Below, one piece after another: positions 57,447 to 64,000 of a stretch of DNA of 64,000 nt. The DNA is from Bacillus glycinifermentans (lineage in GTDB: Bacteria > Bacillota > Bacilli > Bacillales > Bacillaceae): positions 372,001-436,000 of the forward strand of contig NZ_LECW02000045.1 of NCBI RefSeq assembly GCF_001042475.2. The letters run 5' to 3'. Below the pieces are notes generated by a model. The model searched no databases. It was not told the DNA's origin and was given only the letters and a program-made list of their open reading frames with translations. Positions within the stretch are counted from its first letter, which is position 1. Every line of letters begins with the position of its first letter. The position numbers were made by a program, and so were the translations under genes.

Positions 57447-58281
57447 AACACTTTCTTTTCACACCCTGGAGCAAGCAGACAAGCCGAAGTACGCCGTATT
57501 TTGCGATTTTGATGAGACGTATTTCGCCCACAGCATCACCGATGAATCGAGAAAAGCACTCATGAACCTTGAAACATTTATTCATTCGCACCATCTTGAT
57601 CACAAGATTTTGCTCGGCTGGGTGACGGGGAGCAGCCTGTCATCCGTTCTTGCAAAAATGAAACGGGGCGGCTTTCGATATCTGCCGCATTTTGTCGCCA
57701 GCGATCTCGGCACTGAAATCACATATTTCTCTGAAGAAGGTCAAGTGTCTGACAAGGATTGGGAAGCGAGATTGCAAGAATCAAATTTTTCGTATGAGCT
57801 TGTCAAAGAAATCAAGCATACTCTCTCTAAAAAATATGATATTGCGCTTGTGCCTCAGACGCAGCACGGTTTTTCCCGTTATAAAATCAACTATTACTAT
57901 ACATCGTCGGATGAGAGCGCTGACCAGAGAGCGCTTGAAGCCATCAGGCAGCTTGCAGCCGAGCACGAAATAGGGGTGAATATCAACCGTTGCAACCCTT
58001 TGGCAGGCGATCCCGAAAACAGCTATGATGTGGACTTTATCCCATTGCAGACGGGTAAGCCGTACATCGTAGATTTTATATTGTCTAAATTTGAAATAGA
58101 GAGGGAGTATTCATTTGCTTTCGGCGACAGCGGAAATGATGTGGATATGCTTAAGAAGGCTGGACATGGATATCTGGTAGCAAATGCGACAGCCGAAGCG
58201 AAATCACTCCATACCCGTGTGACGGAAGGCCGATATACAGACGGAATTTTAGAAGTATTAAAAGCTCATATCAAACGATAA
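57433..58281 (+). CDS. ntdB: Kanosamine-6-phosphate phosphatase NtdB
   Basis: 282 residues, the same as B. subtilis NtdB, from the ATG at 57433 that overlaps the end of ntdA by 14 nt; ggagg is 9 nt before it. HAD superfamily, Cof type: motif I FCDFDETYFAHS, motif II GWVTGSS, motif IV AFGDSGNDVDMLKKAGHGYL. VNINRCNPLAGDPENSYDVD is shared with NtdB. It removes phosphate from kanosamine-6-phosphate to give the antibiotic amino sugar. Confidence 0.9.
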   Translation: MSYHETLSFHTLEQADKPKYAVFCDFDETYFAHSITDESRKALMNLETFIHSHHLDHKILLGWVTGSSLSSVLAKMKRGGFRYLPHFVASDLGTEITYFSEEGQVSDKDWEARLQESNFSYELVKEIKHTLSKKYDIALVPQTQHGFSRYKINYYYTSSDESADQRALEAIRQLAAEHEIGVNINRCNPLAGDPENSYDVDFIPLQTGKPYIVDFILSKFEIEREYSFAFGDSGNDVDMLKKAGHGYLVANATAEAKSLHTRVTEGRYTDGILEVLKAHIKR

Positions 58282-58295
58282 GGAGTGTCTTTTAG

Positions 58296-59342
58296 ATGAA
58301 AATCGGAATTATTGGAGCCGGAGGAATTGCAAAGGCTCATGCGAAAGCTCTCTCGACAGTCAAAGGTGCTGAGCTTTCCGGGTTTTTTGACGTCAATTCG
58401 CTTGCCTCTCGTAAATGTGCGTTTGAATACGGAGGAACTGTATTTGATCAGTTGCAGGATCTGCTGAATGAGTCGACGGCAGTCATTGTTTCATCCCCTA
58501 ACTTTTGCCACAAGGAACATGTGTTGGAAGCGATGTCCGCAGGCAAGTACGTATTGTGTGAAAAACCAATGGCCGTCTCAATGGAAGAAGCGGAGGAGAT
58601 GAAAAACAAAGCGGCTCAAACTAGCTATATTCCGATCATGGGTTTTAATTACCGCCATCTCACATTTGTTCAGCGTCTAAAAGAAATGATATCCAACAAT
58701 GAGCTTGGAGATATTTTGTCCGTCAATATCAATTTTAAGAAAAACAGCGCATTGAGGAGAAAAAAATACACTTGGCGGGACCATTCGAAAAGCAATAAAA
58801 CGAGCGGTGCGCTAGGGGATTTGGGCGTGCATTTAATCGATCTTATTCTCTATTTATTCAACAGCCCATTTAAACTGGATAGTTTAAAAGTCAAAATGAT
58901 GACAGTTGTTAAAGAAAAAGAACAAAAGCAGGTATATGTTGATGATCATTCTGAAGTATACGGCCAGCTCGAAAATCATGTGTTTGTTAAGATGATTACG
59001 TCAAAATGCACAAAAACCGATGAGTGCGGCTTTAGCATAGAGGTCAATGGTCAAAACGGCGTATTTTACTATCATTCACGACAGAAAAATGAGTTTCTGC
59101 TTAAGACCGGCTTAACCGAGCAGATGATCGCGATGCCGGACACGTGGCTGACAGACCCTGAAAATGAATTTTACGGATGGGCTGATTCCTTCAGAGCTCA
59201 GCTGATCCGATGGATGAACGGAATTGAGGATCGGAATTTTGACTCTCTTGCCACGTTTGAAGATGGATACAAAACACAGTTCTATTTAAGTGAATTTTTC
59301 AATAAAGGTCAGCAGTTGTCCCTTTCAAAACAAGCAAACTAA
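58296..59342 (+). CDS. ntdC: Glucose-6-phosphate 3-dehydrogenase NtdC
   Basis: 348 residues (B. subtilis about 350). Gfo/Idh/MocA oxidoreductase: IGIIGAGGIAKAHAKALSTV for NAD, the catalytic Lys motif VLCEKPMAVSMEEAEEM, and GALGDLGVHLIDLILYLF. It oxidises C3 of glucose-6-phosphate, giving the labile 3-oxo sugar that NtdA aminates at once. Third in the operon although first in the pathway. The start has aaggagtg. Confidence 0.9.
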   Translation: MKIGIIGAGGIAKAHAKALSTVKGAELSGFFDVNSLASRKCAFEYGGTVFDQLQDLLNESTAVIVSSPNFCHKEHVLEAMSAGKYVLCEKPMAVSMEEAEEMKNKAAQTSYIPIMGFNYRHLTFVQRLKEMISNNELGDILSVNINFKKNSALRRKKYTWRDHSKSNKTSGALGDLGVHLIDLILYLFNSPFKLDSLKVKMMTVVKEKEQKQVYVDDHSEVYGQLENHVFVKMITSKCTKTDECGFSIEVNGQNGVFYYHSRQKNEFLLKTGLTEQMIAMPDTWLTDPENEFYGWADSFRAQLIRWMNGIEDRNFDSLATFEDGYKTQFYLSEFFNKGQQLSLSKQAN

Positions 59343-59351
59343 GGATTTGTG

Positions 59352-59393
59352 AAAAACCCTTGCCGGCCGTGCCAACAGCCGCAAGGGTTTTAT
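59352..59393 (+). terminator. Terminator of ntdABC
   Basis: aaaacccttgc / gcaagggtttta with a GC loop. It sits 25 nt before the transporter gene, which may be only partly cotranscribed. Confidence 0.7.
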
Positions 59394-59418
59394 GTTCTGC
59401 AACGAAGGAGTGAATCAA

Positions 59419-60603
59419 ATGAAAAAAATATTTCTATTCGGCTGTTCGTTTTATTTTCTTGTTGGGATTATCCATATCCTGCTGGGAAGCCTGTCGCCGT
59501 ATATCATTCAAGAATATCAACGGGATCCTCATGATCTATCCTTCCTGATCTTTTTTCAATTCATCGGTTTTTTAAACGGTGTTCTGCTTGCGCCGATATT
59601 TGTCAGACGCACCTCTCATACTGTTGTATTGACGTTTGGTCTTCTTCTCATTCTCATTACGCTTTTGGGCGTCTTCCTTTTTGATATGTTCATCTTTTTC
59701 ATCATCATGGGGTTTTTGCTCGGCTTTGGCGCGGGCACTTTAGAAACAACGATGGGAGCATATGTAATTACGCAGTATAAAAATGCGAAAGGGATGAATA
59801 TTTTAGAGGTTTTTTTCGGATTAGGCGCTTTGCTTTTTCCATTTCTAATTTATATCCTTACGGAACGATATACTTGGCATTTCCCCTTGTATGCTCTATT
59901 TATCTTCGTTTTTGCGCTTACGTGCATGTGGGCGGTTTATTTGCGCAAAAAAACCCCTGACACCGCTTCCGGTCAAACGGCTGATCAGGTAAAACCGACT
60001 GCCTCAGCCATATTTGAAATCGGAAGAAAGGAAAAAAATATTCTCCTCTTTCTCATTTTCGCTTTTGTTTATGCGGGTATCGAGACCAATTTCGCAAACT
60101 TTCTGCCAGCGCTGATGCTTGAAAAAGGAGCCGGGGAAATCAGCGTGATCAGCGTCTCATTTTTTTGGACCGGTATGGTGTGCGGACGTTTATTAACAAG
60201 TATTTTGGGCGGGCGCTTAACATCTGTTGCCTTTCTGATCTTCAGCGCCGGAGCTTTGACCGTTTTACTTTTGATCCTGGCGTACTTTCCGGTTCACGAA
60301 ACACAGCTGCTCCTTGTATTTTTCATCGGGCTGTCAGCAGCCGGCATTTTTCCATGTGCGGTCACTCTCGCCTCGTTGGCTGGAAAGCCTTTTACAGAAG
60401 AAATAACCAGCCTCTTTATTTCATCCGCAAGTCTGGGCGGAGCACTTCTTTCTTTCTTGATCGGCTGGGCGCTTGATGTCAGCACAGCGGCTGTCTTCCC
60501 ATTTCTCTTGTTCGGCGGATTGGGGGCCTTGCTGCTTGTGATCAGCGCGGTGATTTTTTTATCAACCCTGCAAAAGAACAAGCAGAGCCATATGGATATG
60601 TAG
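59419..60603 (+). CDS. MFS sugar transporter, GlcP-like
   Basis: 394 residues from the ATG at 59419 behind gaaggagtg. About twelve membrane helices; first helix FLFGCSFYFLVGIIHILLGS, then GFGAGTLETTMGAYV and VFFGLGALLFPFLI, resembling GlcP (YhjI), a glucose/mannose:H+ symporter that lies next to ntdABC in B. subtilis (there about 401 residues). It may import glucose as precursor, or export kanosamine; sequence alone does not decide. Confidence 0.8.
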   Translation: MKKIFLFGCSFYFLVGIIHILLGSLSPYIIQEYQRDPHDLSFLIFFQFIGFLNGVLLAPIFVRRTSHTVVLTFGLLLILITLLGVFLFDMFIFFIIMGFLLGFGAGTLETTMGAYVITQYKNAKGMNILEVFFGLGALLFPFLIYILTERYTWHFPLYALFIFVFALTCMWAVYLRKKTPDTASGQTADQVKPTASAIFEIGRKEKNILLFLIFAFVYAGIETNFANFLPALMLEKGAGEISVISVSFFWTGMVCGRLLTSILGGRLTSVAFLIFSAGALTVLLLILAYFPVHETQLLLVFFIGLSAAGIFPCAVTLASLAGKPFTEEITSLFISSASLGGALLSFLIGWALDVSTAAVFPFLLFGGLGALLLVISAVIFLSTLQKNKQSHMDM

Positions 60604-60645
60604 ACCTTGAGATTGCAAGCTTGCTAGAAACTTTTTCGCATGTCC

Positions 60646-60674
60646 GTTTAAACCGTTCCATCTTTGACCATAAT
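60646..60674 (+). promoter_or_regulatory. Sigma-F promoter of spoIIR
   Basis: GTTTA (60646-60650), 15 nt, GACCATAAT (60666-60674). One base off in each box of GYATA / GGNNANANT. spoIIR is a known sigma-F gene. Confidence 0.72.
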
Positions 60675-60717
60675 GTTGCTAGAAAAGGTTGAAGAACGGA
60701 GAGGAACGGTGGGGAAC

Positions 60718-61389
60718 ATGAAGAAATCATCTATTGTCTGTATGTATATGTTTCTTTTATTAATAGGAGCGATTGCAAATCTTACGACAGAAGAGACGGC
60801 CCAATCATCAGGCGGAAAGCCCGTTATGATTCCCGATGAAGCGATTCGGCTGCGGATTTTGGCAAACAGTGACAACGGGAGCGACCAAAGCATCAAACGC
60901 AAAATCAGGGATGAGGTTAATAAGAAAATTACGAAGTGGGTGGAAAATCTGACCTCGGTTGGTGAAGCGAGACGTGTCATCAAGTCGAAGCTGCCCGAAA
61001 TCAAAGAGGTTGCCATAGATGTCATGAAACGCGAAAATGTCCGGCAATCGGTGTCTGTCAGTTTTGATCAAGTGTCATTTCCGACAAAGCTTTACGGCAA
61101 TATGGTGTATCCGGCCGGAGAATATGAAGCGGTTTTAATCACGCTCGGAAAAGGAGAGGGAGCCAACTGGTGGTGCGTCCTGTTTCCGCCGCTTTGCTTT
61201 CTTGATTTTTCCAATGGGGAAGCCGTGAAGTCGCCTGAAGACGATCAAACCGCCGTCGGAGAACAACAGGAAGAAAAGGGAACCTCGGCGGATGAAGCGA
61301 TGTCAGGCAAAGAGAAAGAAGACGACAAAGAAGACGACAAAGAAGTTACATTCTTTCTTGTCGAATGGATTACCGGGCTTTTCTCTTGA
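60718..61389 (+). CDS. spoIIR: SpoIIR, secreted signal for pro-sigma-E processing
   Basis: 223 residues from the ATG at 60718; a GTG three codons before is also possible and better spaced from ggagagg. N-terminal signal (SSIVCMYMFLLLIGAIANL), conserved IPDEAIRLRILANSDNGSDQ and PTKLYGNMVYPAGEYEAVLI, then GANWWCVLFPPLCFLDFSNG, the family hallmark. The C-terminal part has an acidic low-complexity run (KEKEDDKEDDKE) not in the B. subtilis protein as I recall it. Made in the forespore, it crosses to activate SpoIIGA, which cleaves pro-sigma-E. Confidence 0.93.
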   Translation: MKKSSIVCMYMFLLLIGAIANLTTEETAQSSGGKPVMIPDEAIRLRILANSDNGSDQSIKRKIRDEVNKKITKWVENLTSVGEARRVIKSKLPEIKEVAIDVMKRENVRQSVSVSFDQVSFPTKLYGNMVYPAGEYEAVLITLGKGEGANWWCVLFPPLCFLDFSNGEAVKSPEDDQTAVGEQQEEKGTSADEAMSGKEKEDDKEDDKEVTFFLVEWITGLFS

Positions 61390-61393
61390 AGAG

Positions 61394-61425
61394 ACCGCTT
61401 TGCTTTCGAGCAGGGCGGTTTTTTT
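61394..61425 (+). terminator. Terminator of spoIIR
   Basis: accgctttgct / agcagggcggt followed by seven T. Confidence 0.75.
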
Positions 61426-61455
61426 ACTGTTTGAATCTATTATTTTTGATGACGG

Positions 61456-61484
61456 TTATTCGAGCTCTTGCAATATGATATAAT
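61456..61484 (+). promoter_or_regulatory. Promoter with extended -10 upstream of ywlB
   Basis: TTATTC (61456-61461), 17 nt, TGATATAAT with TATAAT at 61479-61484. The leader to ywlB would be long, about 230 nt, and the space between (61490-61723) shows no other gene. Confidence 0.55.
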
Positions 61485-61723
61485 TTTCCAAAACGGCGCT
61501 GGGAGGAAATAAGTTTATAGCCCGATCTGCGCCTTTACATTGCGCGGCAGAAGAGAAAATGTCTTATCAATAGTGCAAATGTTCAGATTGTATACTTATT
61601 AAAGCGCGAGTTCCTGCTAATCAAGATTGAAAAATGAATAGTCGGCTTTCTTCCAAATCAAAAGGTATATTTTACTGTCGCCCTCATAGATTGAATAGAG
61701 AAGCTAAAAAACGGGGTGAAAAG

Positions 61724-62167
61724 ATGTTCTACCAATTGAGGTTAGCGGATGCAAAAGACATGGATGCGATCGAATCCTTCTTAAAAGAGGCGGGGACAAG
61801 CCATAAAGGAATTGAAGCAAATCATGGACAATTCATCATGATGGAAGATCCCCAGAAAAAAATCGTCGCCTGCCTCGGGATGGAAGAATTTCAAAAGAAA
61901 AAAGGGCTTTTGCGCTCGCTTGTTGTTTCTGATCAGATCAGTCAGGCCCATATCGTCTCTCTGTTTCAAAGCATGCAGGCACTGTGTGACAAGAGGGAGA
62001 TTCACACATTGTATTTAATCGCAAACAAGCGGACGTCCATGGATTTCTTAGAGGTGCTGGGGTTTAAACAAGCGGAAAACGTGCCGAATGAACTATATCA
62101 ATCCGAACATGTCTCAGAATCTCTGAAGGTAGACGGAGCTGTTTTAATGGTAAAAACGTCAGCATAA
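61724..62167 (+). CDS. ywlB: GNAT acetyltransferase YwlB
   Basis: 147 residues from the ATG at 61724 (MFYQLRLADAKDMDAIESFL) with ggggtga; the longer reading from 61634 is rejected. GNAT fold: IVACLGMEEFQKKKGLLRSLVVSD, strand 4 and the acetyl-CoA loop region, though the classic RxxGxG is degenerate (DQISQAHIVSLF), as in arsinothricin/ArgA-like relatives. IHTLYLIANKRTSMDFLEVL matches motif B. Substrate unknown. It precedes ywlC as in B. subtilis. Confidence 0.82.
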   Translation: MFYQLRLADAKDMDAIESFLKEAGTSHKGIEANHGQFIMMEDPQKKIVACLGMEEFQKKKGLLRSLVVSDQISQAHIVSLFQSMQALCDKREIHTLYLIANKRTSMDFLEVLGFKQAENVPNELYQSEHVSESLKVDGAVLMVKTSA

Positions 62168-62175
62168 CAGCTGAT

Positions 62176-62670
62176 TTATACACAGAGATATCCACGTTTT
62201 CAATAGCGTTATCCACAATTTGTGGACAACGCTTGTTTTCTTTGCGCTCATCTTTTATACTTTTCAACATGATTTATATGACTAATTAAGGTTTTTTAGT
62301 GTTTGTTAAGGGAGATCTGATATGAATGAATACAAAAGTATGGACTGTGGATGCAAAAGGTGAATTGTCCACAAACTATCCACAAATTACACAAGCGGCA
62401 ATGCTGCTTCGCGATAATGAAACGGTTGCCTTTCCGACGGAAACGGTTTACGGCCTTGGTGCAAACGCAAAGAATACAGACGCCGTTGCCAAAATATACG
62501 AAGCAAAAGGACGGCCGAGCGACAATCCCCTCATTGTCCACATCGCCGATATCAGGCAGTTGAACGAATTTGCCGAGGTTGATTCGGAGAAGGCCAACAC
62601 GCTTATGGAACGGTTTTGGCCGGGGCCGCTGACGATCGTTCTGCCGTGCAGGGAAGGCGCGTTATCCACA
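62176..62670. repeat. DnaA-box cluster upstream of and within ywlC
   Basis: Matches to TTATNCACA: TTATACACA (62176-62184), TTATCCACA (62209-62217), reverse TGTGGACAA (62221-62229, one mismatch), TTGTCCACA (62365-62373, one mismatch), CTATCCACA (62376-62384, one mismatch) and TTATCCACA (62662-62670). A DnaA-binding cluster near ywlC is one of those known in B. subtilis, which titrate DnaA and help time initiation. Confidence 0.82.
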
Positions 62671-63369
62671 AGGGTGACGGCCGGGCTTGATACGGTGGCC
62701 GTCAGAATGCCCGATCATCCGGTTGCACTCGAACTGATAAAAAGAGCAGGCGTTCCTGTCGCGGCTCCGAGCGCAAATGTATCCGGCAAACCGAGTCCGA
62801 CGAAAGCAGAGCATGTCGTTCACGATTTGGACGGCCGGATCGCCGGGATCGTTGACGGCGGGCCTACCGGCGTGGGCGTGGAGTCGACGGTTGTTTCTTT
62901 CACCCGAGGCATTCCGGTTATTTTAAGGCCCGGCGGCGTCACAAAAGAACAGCTCGAAACAGCGATCGGTCCCGTCATGATCGATCAGGGGATCACGGAT
63001 GAAAAGAAAGTGCCGCTGGCGCCCGGAATGAAATACACCCATTACGCGCCGGAAGCGCCGCTTGCGATCGTAAAGGGAAGCCGTGAAGACATACAGCGGC
63101 TGATTGAGCAATACCAAAAAGACGGAATGAAAGTCGGCGTTCTCACCACAGAAGAGCGGGCCGGCGCATATCAGGCGGATGCCGTCCGCATCTGCGGAAG
63201 GAGAGACCGCCTTGAAACGGTTGCTTCCGGGTTGTATGACGTTCTTCGCAGTTTTGACGATTGCGGGCTCGACTTTATTTTCGCCGAGTCTTTCCCTGAG
63301 GAAGGCGTGGGCCGTGCGGTGATGAACAGGCTGATGAAAGCGGCCGGACACCGTGTGATCGAAGTGTAG
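62326..63369 (+). CDS. ywlC: Threonylcarbamoyl-AMP synthase (Sua5/TsaC) YwlC
   Basis: 347 residues (B. subtilis 346). It makes threonylcarbamoyl-adenylate from Thr, bicarbonate and ATP, the first step to t6A37 in ANN-reading tRNAs. The YrdC domain fills residues 20-205: [54 protein letters not shown], and the linker [15 protein letters not shown] [17 protein letters not shown] leads to the Sua5 domain (about 240-347). The reading ATG is 4 nt downstream of another out-of-frame ATG; ribosome site aaggga. Confidence 0.94.
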   Translation: MNTKVWTVDAKGELSTNYPQITQAAMLLRDNETVAFPTETVYGLGANAKNTDAVAKIYEAKGRPSDNPLIVHIADIRQLNEFAEVDSEKANTLMERFWPGPLTIVLPCREGALSTRVTAGLDTVAVRMPDHPVALELIKRAGVPVAAPSANVSGKPSPTKAEHVVHDLDGRIAGIVDGGPTGVGVESTVVSFTRGIPVILRPGGVTKEQLETAIGPVMIDQGITDEKKVPLAPGMKYTHYAPEAPLAIVKGSREDIQRLIEQYQKDGMKVGVLTTEERAGAYQADAVRICGRRDRLETVASGLYDVLRSFDDCGLDFIFAESFPEEGVGRAVMNRLMKAAGHRVIEV

Positions 63370-63439
63370 CTCCGGATTGTTCTATCCCTCATTGGACGTG
63401 CATAAGCTAGAGAAGCTGGCGTGTCCAAGGGGGAATCTC

Positions 63440-64000
63440 ATGAATGTTGACGTGTTGATAGGTGAAATTTTGACGCTGAGTATCATGGCCTTTGCACTCG
63501 GCATGGATGCTTTTTCGGTGGGACTTGGAATGGGAATGGCCAGGCTGAGAAGAAGCCAAATCTTTCACATCGGCGTTATTATCGGATTGTTCCATCTGAT
63601 CATGCCGCTTGGCGGAATGATGGCAGGGCAGTTCCTGTCAGGCGCGCTCGGTGCGCTCGCAGGGTATATCGGCGGGGCTCTCCTTTTGGTGCTCGGCATT
63701 CAAATGATTGCCGCGTCTTTCAGTAGCAAAGAGGAGCGTATCGTTTCTCCTTCCGGCTTCGGCCTCTTCATTTTTGCCGTCGGCGTCAGCCTTGACAGCT
63801 TTTCAGTCGGCCTCAGTCTTGGCCTTTACGGAACAAGGCCGATTTTAACGATCTGTTTATTCGGCCTGTTCAGCATGGTGTTAACATGGGCGGGTCTTTT
63901 GCTCGGAAAGCAAGTTCAAGCGTGGCTTGGCGCGTACAGCGAAGCGCTCGGCGGTGCCATTTTGCTCAGTTTTGGATTAAAGCTTTTGCTGCCCATTTAA
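63440..64000 (+). CDS. mntP: Manganese efflux pump MntP
   Basis: 186 residues from the ATG at 63440 (aaggggg upstream), with the stop as the last three bases of the window, so the gene is complete. Six membrane helices in two repeats; the metal-site motifs are [16 protein letters not shown] in helix 1 and [16 protein letters not shown] in helix 4, each with the conserved Asp. It exports Mn(II). In B. subtilis (YwlD) MntR activates it when Mn is high; no MntR box was identified here. Confidence 0.92.
   Translation: MNVDVLIGEILTLSIMAFALGMDAFSVGLGMGMARLRRSQIFHIGVIIGLFHLIMPLGGMMAGQFLSGALGALAGYIGGALLLVLGIQMIAASFSSKEERIVSPSGFGLFIFAVGVSLDSFSVGLSLGLYGTRPILTICLFGLFSMVLTWAGLLLGKQVQAWLGAYSEALGGAILLSFGLKLLLPI

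Overview
The window reads as chromosome of a Bacillus of the licheniformis/paralicheniformis group. The gene order follows the Bacillus subtilis segment from gerQ and hemQ through pta, lipL, rsfA, ywfO, ywgA, ywhBCD, pbpG, speEB, ywiB, argS, fadF, acdA, rpoE, pyrG, spo0F, fbaA, tal, murAB, glpX, rho, rpmE, tdk, maeA, ywkB, racA, prfA, prmC, spoIIR, ywlB, ywlC to mntP. Shine-Dalgarno sequences are strong, TTG and GTG starts are common, and genes for sporulation, stress response and metabolism are mixed, as expected in a Bacillus not far from oriC. All identifications come from reading the sequence and remembered families; no database search was run.

Layout. 0-4.7 kb: the end of a response regulator, its sensor kinase and an LnrLMN-like three-gene ABC exporter. 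4.7-8.5 kb: gerQ (spore germination), an unrecognised secreted protein preceded by a possible tiny leader ORF, hemQ (last step of haem synthesis) and pta (acetate overflow, with a cre site). 8.5-16.4 kb: an aromatic catabolic block lying between pta and lipL. 16.5-23.6 kb: lipL, a small membrane protein, rsfA, ywfO, ywgA, a secreted M84-type metalloprotease, ywhB, ywhC and ywhD. 23.6-30 kb: pbpG, speE-speB, ywiB-argS. 30-38.3 kb: a decayed acetyltransferase, a sigma-B-type small gene, a five-gene fatty-acid oxidation operon behind a FadR box, and rpoE. 38.3-48.5 kb: pyrG with its CTP-sensing leader, ywjG, spo0F, fbaA, tal, murAB, glpX, rho, rpmE, tdk. 48.9-54.9 kb: maeA, ywkB, racA, ywkD, prfA-prmC. 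55-60.6 kb: a kanosamine cluster (ntdR, ntdABC, glcP-like) lying between prmC and spoIIR. 60.7-64 kb: spoIIR, ywlB, ywlC with a DnaA-box cluster, and mntP.

The most interesting region is the aromatic block. It encodes a PobA-type 4-hydroxybenzoate hydroxylase, a class III extradiol dioxygenase, an ACMSD-type decarboxylase, a semialdehyde dehydrogenase, a 4-oxalocrotonate tautomerase and decarboxylase, an aromatic-acid importer and an IclR regulator. Together these fit 4-hydroxybenzoate degradation through protocatechuate 2,3-cleavage, a rare route known from Paenibacillus (pra genes), stopping at 2-hydroxypenta-2,4-dienoate. The last three enzymes are not in the window. No insertion sequence, CRISPR array, prophage, rRNA or tRNA gene was seen.
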